Origin: Zhongshania marina
GTDB taxonomy: Bacteria > Pseudomonadota > Gammaproteobacteria > Pseudomonadales > Spongiibacteraceae
DNA: 64,000 bases
Reading direction: 5' to 3'
NCBI RefSeq assembly: GCF_002915595.1
Contig: NZ_PQGG01000002.1
Location: forward strand, 1-64,000
This document shows positions 59,915 through 64,000 of this stretch, piece by piece. The number at the start of each line of letters is the position of its first letter. The first letter of the stretch is position 1. Under the pieces are notes generated by a model, which saw only the letters and a program-made list of their open reading frames with translations, was not told where the DNA came from and made no database searches. The position numbers were made by a program, and so were the translations under genes.

Positions 59915-60295
59915 ATGAAGACAAAATATACTTTGCTCGCTTTGCTAATATCTTTAAGCGCTCAAGCTCAAGTGGAAACACACTTCGCAATACCTGCAAG
60001 TGTCTTAGACAAAAACAGTACCGGCATTTTTCGATCGTTCTGCGTGGAAACAAGACTCTTCGTCGCCTTCAACGGTAAAAGTGGCTTTTCGTCCGTAACA
60101 AATGTGAAAAATGGCAACAACACCCCAGTCTATTGTGAACACACTGAATTTGTAGTGCTTAGCGAAGAACAAGTCCCTGCCCTACCGCTAGACAAAAAGA
60201 GCTCTGGAATTGGCCGCATCCTTACGCTCGGGAATAATAAATTTATGTTGTACACGAGCCGCAGTGGCGCCAACGACCTAAGCCAGTTTTTCTGA
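59915..60295 (+). CDS. exported hypothetical protein
   Basis: 126 residues with a signal peptide (MKTKYTLLALLISLSAQAQ). The mature part has two Cys (SFCVETR and YCEHTE) likely to form a disulfide, and ends DLSQFF. No family recognised. Two near ATGs (59903, 59915) are available; AGGA sits 11 bases before the second, which I prefer. It follows the DUF4105 stop by 22 bp and so forms the third gene of this exported-protein set. Function unknown. Confidence 0.55.
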   Translation: MKTKYTLLALLISLSAQAQVETHFAIPASVLDKNSTGIFRSFCVETRLFVAFNGKSGFSSVTNVKNGNNTPVYCEHTEFVVLSEEQVPALPLDKKSSGIGRILTLGNNKFMLYTSRSGANDLSQFF

Positions 60296-60527
60296 AACTA
60301 GCCCATTACGAAAATAGTCGTACACGAGCATGGTGATTTTATAAATATCACATCGGGTACGGCCATTAACTTTACTATTCCTATGCCAGTTCTCAACTCC
60401 GGTATTCCGTCGCACTAACGGTAAGTGCTATAGCGAAAAATCGGCTTTTCCAGTAAGCTGCACGCCGCTGTCACCTTGGCTGCGACCATCACGCCGCGAC
60501 ACGCGACATTTTTGAGAAGATCTATTT

Positions 60528-61838
60528 ATGAGTTTTACCTCCCTGGGCTTATCTGCCCCGATTTTGGCGGCCGTTGCCGAGCAAGGTTACGACACCCCAT
60601 CCCCCATTCAAGCACAAGCCATACCCGCAGTATTAGAAGGCCGTGACGTTATGGCCGCCGCGCAAACCGGCACTGGCAAAACCGCTGGGTTTACACTGCC
60701 TATATTAGAATTGCTGTCCCGTGGCGAACGCGCACAAGCCAACCAAGCCCGCGTATTAATCCTCACCCCCACCCGCGAGTTAGCTGCCCAGGTTGGCGAA
60801 AGCGTTGCGACGTACGGCAAGCATCTGCCGCTTCGCTCCGCTGTGGTGTTTGGTGGCGTTAAGATAAACCCGCAAATGATTAAATTGCGCCGCGGTGTAG
60901 ACGTACTGGTCGCCACCCCCGGCCGCTTATTAGATTTGTACAATCAAAACGCGGTCAAATTTAAGCAGCTAGAAATTCTCGTGTTGGACGAAGCTGACCG
61001 CATGCTCGACATGGGCTTTATCCATGACATTCGTAAAATTTTGGCGGTACTACCAAAGCAACGCCAAAACCTGATGTTCTCGGCGACCTTCTCCGGTGAT
61101 ATTCGCGAGCTTGCAAAAGGCATCGTAAACAATCCAGTTGAAATTTCTGTTAGCCCAGAAAACACCACCGCCAAAAGCGTAAGCCAGTGCATTTATCCGG
61201 TAGACAAAAGCCAGAAGCCTAGCCTGCTAACCCATTTAATTCACAGCAATGATTGGCAGCAGGTGCTTATTTTCTCTAAAACCAAGCACGGCGCTAATCG
61301 CCTTGCAGCGCATTTAGAAAAAGCCGGTATTGGCGCCGCTGCGATTCACGGTAATAAAAGCCAAGGCGCGCGAACTAAAGCCTTAGCTGATTTTAAAAGC
61401 GGCGCAGTTCGCGCCTTGGTTGCAACGGATATCGCGGCACGGGGCTTAGATATTGACCAACTGCCGCAGGTCGTTAATTTTGATTTGCCAAATGTGCCGG
61501 AAGACTATGTACACCGTATTGGTCGCACCGGTCGCGCTGGCGCTACCGGCAATGCGGTGTCATTGGTGTGTGCAGACGACTTTAAATTACTGGCGGATAT
61601 TGAGCGCCTAATTCAAGAAATTCTGCCACGTGAAATATTAGCGGGTTTTGAGCCTAGCCATGCACTGCCAGAGTCGCGCTTAAACCAGCGCCCCGCCCGT
61701 AAGCCAAGACCAAAAAATCGCAGCGAACACCGCGACGGCCAGCGCCCCGCAGGTAATCCCGCCAACCGTAATAACAGAAGTGCACGACCTGGCGGAAACC
61801 GCAGCGCCAATACGGGACGAAGTGCTCCCAAGGCCTAA
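60528..61838 (+). CDS. rhlE: DEAD-box RNA helicase RhlE
   Basis: ATP-dependent RNA helicase of 436 residues. Q motif [11 protein letters not shown], Walker [13 protein letters not shown], Ia [12 protein letters not shown] box [14 protein letters not shown] motif [21 protein letters not shown]. The C-terminal tail from about 380 is Arg/Asn/Gly-rich ([19 protein letters not shown]) and binds RNA, as in RhlE. Expected role: ribosome assembly or RNA turnover in the cold. A strong terminator follows. Confidence 0.95.
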   Translation: MSFTSLGLSAPILAAVAEQGYDTPSPIQAQAIPAVLEGRDVMAAAQTGTGKTAGFTLPILELLSRGERAQANQARVLILTPTRELAAQVGESVATYGKHLPLRSAVVFGGVKINPQMIKLRRGVDVLVATPGRLLDLYNQNAVKFKQLEILVLDEADRMLDMGFIHDIRKILAVLPKQRQNLMFSATFSGDIRELAKGIVNNPVEISVSPENTTAKSVSQCIYPVDKSQKPSLLTHLIHSNDWQQVLIFSKTKHGANRLAAHLEKAGIGAAAIHGNKSQGARTKALADFKSGAVRALVATDIAARGLDIDQLPQVVNFDLPNVPEDYVHRIGRTGRAGATGNAVSLVCADDFKLLADIERLIQEILPREILAGFEPSHALPESRLNQRPARKPRPKNRSEHRDGQRPAGNPANRNNRSARPGGNRSANTGRSAPKA

Positions 61839-61848
61839 GCGATTACCG

Positions 61849-61886
61849 GCGCAACAATCATTTGCGATTGTTGCGCCTTATTTTTC
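61849..61886 (+). terminator. intrinsic terminator of rhlE
   Basis: GGCGCAACAATC pairs with GATTGTTGCGCC (12 bp) around loop ATTTGC, followed by TTATTTTT. Eleven bases after the rhlE stop. Confidence 0.95.
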
Positions 61887-61996
61887 CACCATGCCTCTAG
61901 CTATTTTAAAAATTTCACTCAAATACTTTGCCTTCCCTGTCCGCGCCACTAAAATGCCGAGCAGAAAATCTTCATGCCGCCACTAAGGTCTTTCAC

Positions 61997-62491
61997 ATGC
62001 TTGAAAAAGTTTTTGAACGTATTTTGTATTCAGCGCGCTGGCTGCTCGCCCCCATTTATCTTGGCCTCAGCTTTGCCCTCTTGGCACTCGCCATCAAGTT
62101 TTTCCAAGAACTATTTCATGTGCTACCGCATATATTTGAAACCTCAGAAATGGATTTGGTATTGCTGGTATTGTCGCTCATCGACATTTCGCTGGTGGGT
62201 GGCCTACTTGTGATGGTGATGTTTTCTGGCTATGAAAACTTCGTCTCGCAAATAGACTTAGATGACAACGATCACAAGCTAACGTGGCTGGGAAAACTCG
62301 ACACCGGAAGCCTAAAGAACAAGGTTGCCGCGTCTATTGTTGCGATATCGTCTATTCACTTATTAAAAGTGTTTATGAACGCAGACAAAATCGATGATGG
62401 AAAACTCATGTGGTATGTGATCATCCACCTCACCTTTGTGGTCTCCGCCTTTGCAATGGGCATGCTAGACAAGCTCACTAGACACGATTAG
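61997..62491 (+). CDS. yqhA: YqhA/UPF0114 membrane protein
   Basis: 164-residue inner-membrane protein, exactly the E. coli YqhA length. Three to four hydrophobic segments (about 14-32, 52-76, 105-125, 140-155) and family signatures [40 protein letters not shown] and a C-terminal Asp. ATG 61997 with AAGG upstream is chosen over 61928, which would add an unconserved 23 residues. Function unknown. Confidence 0.93.
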   Translation: MLEKVFERILYSARWLLAPIYLGLSFALLALAIKFFQELFHVLPHIFETSEMDLVLLVLSLIDISLVGGLLVMVMFSGYENFVSQIDLDDNDHKLTWLGKLDTGSLKNKVAASIVAISSIHLLKVFMNADKIDDGKLMWYVIIHLTFVVSAFAMGMLDKLTRHD

Positions 62492-62502
62492 GTCTAGCGC
62501 AT

Positions 62503-63021
62503 TTATAGCTCAAGACTATCGAGATCGGTATTTTCAGTGAAGATAGTTTTACGCCCGTGAAAACCGGCGTAAAACTCACGGTGAGCGGCGTAGGAAAATT
62601 CATCTTCTCGGCTGCTGTACTGAGCAATCCATGCAATCAGCATTTCAAGATTGGCATCCTGCGCAGCCTTAGTGGGGTATTTATGTGGTTCCCAGGGGCG
62701 TGCCTTAGCATTGGCAATACACGCCTCCACCGGCAAGTCCATAAACACAATATGATCGGCGCTGGCACTGAGCAACTCCAATAAATCGGTATAACAGCCC
62801 TCTACCACCCATCCGCAATTATTCGCGGTATTGTCTTTAACAAAGTCTCGTAGCTCGGCGTCAACGGCCTCGAGAGGCGCTCGCTGTGGTGGCGAGCTTG
62901 GCAGCCAAGCTAGAGTATCTAAATCAAGATGAGCAAAACCTCGGCTCGCCGCTAATGCGCGTGCCAAGGTCGATTTTCCGGAACCTGAGTTACCAAATAT
63001 AAGAATATGCTGAGACGGCAT
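62503..63021 (-). CDS. P-loop ATPase/kinase-like protein
   Basis: 172-residue nucleotide-binding protein with a Walker A GNSGSGKSTLARAL at about 10-23 and a Walker-B-like DHIVFMDLP. The adenylate-kinase/shikimate-kinase-like fold (HLDLDTLAW substrate region) is seen in many small AAA-type ATPases that phosphorylate unknown small molecules. No helicase or protease domain. GGGG lies 11 bases before the start. Tail to tail with yqhA; followed on the same strand by the dbpA-like gene. Confidence 0.8.
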   Translation of the reverse strand: MPSQHILIFGNSGSGKSTLARALAASRGFAHLDLDTLAWLPSSPPQRAPLEAVDAELRDFVKDNTANNCGWVVEGCYTDLLELLSASADHIVFMDLPVEACIANAKARPWEPHKYPTKAAQDANLEMLIAWIAQYSSREDEFSYAAHREFYAGFHGRKTIFTENTDLDSLEL

Positions 63022-63081
63022 TATTTATATTTCCCCCATTAAAACGCCGCTCAAACGCCATCAAACCAATCGTTGATAGAC

Positions 63082-64000
63082 CTAACCGCGAATCCGACGC
63101 ACTCTAAAATTGCGGCCCTTCAATTTTCCTTCGGTGAGCTTTCGCAAACCATCTGCCGCGACATCATTGCGCACGGCAACATAGGCGGTATTATCAAAAA
63201 CGTGGATTTTGCCCACATCTGTTCCCGCAATGCCATTTTCGCCCGTCAGCGCGCCGACAATGTCACCAGGACGAATTTTCTGTTTCTTGCCACCATCTAT
63301 CTGCAGGCAGGCCATTGGTGGTCTGAAGGTCGGTTTGTCGAGATGATTAATATCCGGCAGCGCTTCCGGCACCACCTTATTACCGCGCATTTCTTCAATG
63401 CGGGCAATTTTCGCACTCTCGCGATCCGTGTAAAGGCTGCAGGCAATACCCTTACCACCGGCGCGGCCAGTACGACCAATACGGTGAATATGCACTTCGG
63501 CGTCGCGGGCAATATGGTAGTTAATCACTGCATCTAGGGCATCGATGTCCAAGCCCCGCGCGGCAACGTCGGTGGCCACCAATACCGATACGCTTTTATT
63601 CGCAAAGCGCACCAGAGTTTGGTCACGCATTTTTTGATCAAGATCACCGTGCAAAGCCTGCACGCTAAACCCCGCTTCGCGCAAATCATCACAGACTTGC
63701 TGGGTTTCATGGCGAGTATTACAAAAGATAACCGTCGAATCGGGGCGGTATCTAAGCAGCAGTAATTTCACCGCCACAATGCGCTGGGTATTATCAGCCA
63801 CTTTAAAAAAGTGTTGGGCAATGCTGTTGTTGTCGTGGGTAGATTCTACTTTCACCAACAAGGGGCGCTGCATAATTCGGGTTGCGATGTCTTGAATCTC
63901 ATCGGGGTACGTCGCACTAAATAGTAGGCTCTGCCGCTCTTTAGGAATATAGCCAATAATGGTGTCCAGTGAATCTTGGAAACCCATTTCCAGCATGCGA
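63082..64000 (-). CDS. dbpA: DEAD-box helicase DbpA, C-terminal part (cut by window end)
   Basis: ATP-dependent RNA helicase, 3-prime portion only; the frame stays open to the edge of the window, so the N-terminal half lies outside. Present: MLEMGFQD after the DEAD box, SAT motif [50 protein letters not shown]. The C-terminal domain (about 230-304 of this fragment, CLQIDGGKKQKIRPGDIVGAL, later VAADGLRKLTEGKLKGR) is the DbpA RNA-recognition domain that binds hairpin 92 of 23S rRNA. Role in 50S assembly. Confidence 0.9.
   Translation of the reverse strand, partial: RMLEMGFQDSLDTIIGYIPKERQSLLFSATYPDEIQDIATRIMQRPLLVKVESTHDNNSIAQHFFKVADNTQRIVAVKLLLLRYRPDSTVIFCNTRHETQQVCDDLREAGFSVQALHGDLDQKMRDQTLVRFANKSVSVLVATDVAARGLDIDALDAVINYHIARDAEVHIHRIGRTGRAGGKGIACSLYTDRESAKIARIEEMRGNKVVPEALPDINHLDKPTFRPPMACLQIDGGKKQKIRPGDIVGALTGENGIAGTDVGKIHVFDNTAYVAVRNDVAADGLRKLTEGKLKGRNFRVRRIRG

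Noticed and set aside
1-64000. CRISPR arrays, tRNA or rRNA genes, prophage or integrase genes
   Set aside because: No spaced direct repeats, cloverleaf sequences with CCA ends, rRNA-like tracts or phage protein signatures were recognised on either strand.

Overview
The window reads as chromosomal DNA from a marine, heterotrophic gammaproteobacterium. This rests on the mix of housekeeping genes (ppa, prfC, sfsA, rsmC, rsuA-like, rhlE, dbpA, yqhA), a large TonB-dependent receptor, DUF748/AsmA, DUF4105 and RpoE-ChrR genes, and several acyl-CoA dehydrogenase and P450 genes. A member of the Spongiibacteraceae/Cellvibrionales (Zhongshania-like) is my best guess, by recognition of gene types only. 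There are no rRNA or tRNA genes, CRISPR arrays or phage genes that I can see. About a fifth of the genes appear to start at GTG or TTG.

Layout. 0-7.1 kb: epoxide hydrolase, HSL-type esterase with a TetR regulator, arfB, a TauE/SafE permease, a 52-codon membrane peptide, an Hpt protein with a REC-GGDEF diguanylate cyclase, and a lipase-like hydrolase. 7.1-16.8 kb: TonB-dependent receptor, a doxX-rpoE-chrR stress operon, a cysteine synthase, a cytochrome P450, a lemA/GIDE pair in which the second protein carries an EF-hand, a TetR regulator and a DUF2489-like protein. 17.0-19.9 kb: methionine salvage operon mtnA-mtnB-mtnD-mtnC. 19.9-22.9 kb: a lipoprotein and a UvrD-type helicase.

23.1-43.6 kb is a catabolic island bracketed by two TetR regulators. 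It holds three acyl-CoA dehydrogenases, two aldehyde dehydrogenases, an acyl-CoA ligase, a GMC alcohol oxidase/dehydrogenase, a Rieske oxygenase, a P450cam-like P450, a GST, a DUF35/thiolase-fold pair resembling the steroid side-chain aldolase ChsH2-DUF35/Ltp2, two enoyl-CoA hydratases, and a putidaredoxin reductase/putidaredoxin pair. Together they outline a route for an alicyclic or terpenoid/steroid-like substrate: hydroxylation, alcohol to aldehyde to acid, CoA activation, dehydrogenation, hydration and retro-aldol cleavage. The substrate is not determined. Several inverted repeats in its divergent promoters look like regulator sites. Just downstream, 43,633-43,899 is a MITE-like element with 20-bp perfect terminal inverted repeats, lying exactly between two convergent genes.

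43.9-57.0 kb is mostly housekeeping: SDR (with a 30-bp palindrome in its promoter), ppa, a serine acetyltransferase and M15 peptidase pair, patatin-like protein, small Rieske protein, sfsA, AsmA-like DUF748 protein, rsmC, rsuA-like gene, an Ala/Lys/Glu-rich exported protein and prfC. 57.0-60.3 kb is visibly more AT-rich and carries three exported proteins (DUF3015-like, DUF4105, unknown). 60.5-64.0 kb has rhlE, yqhA, a P-loop kinase-like gene and a dbpA-like helicase cut by the window end.
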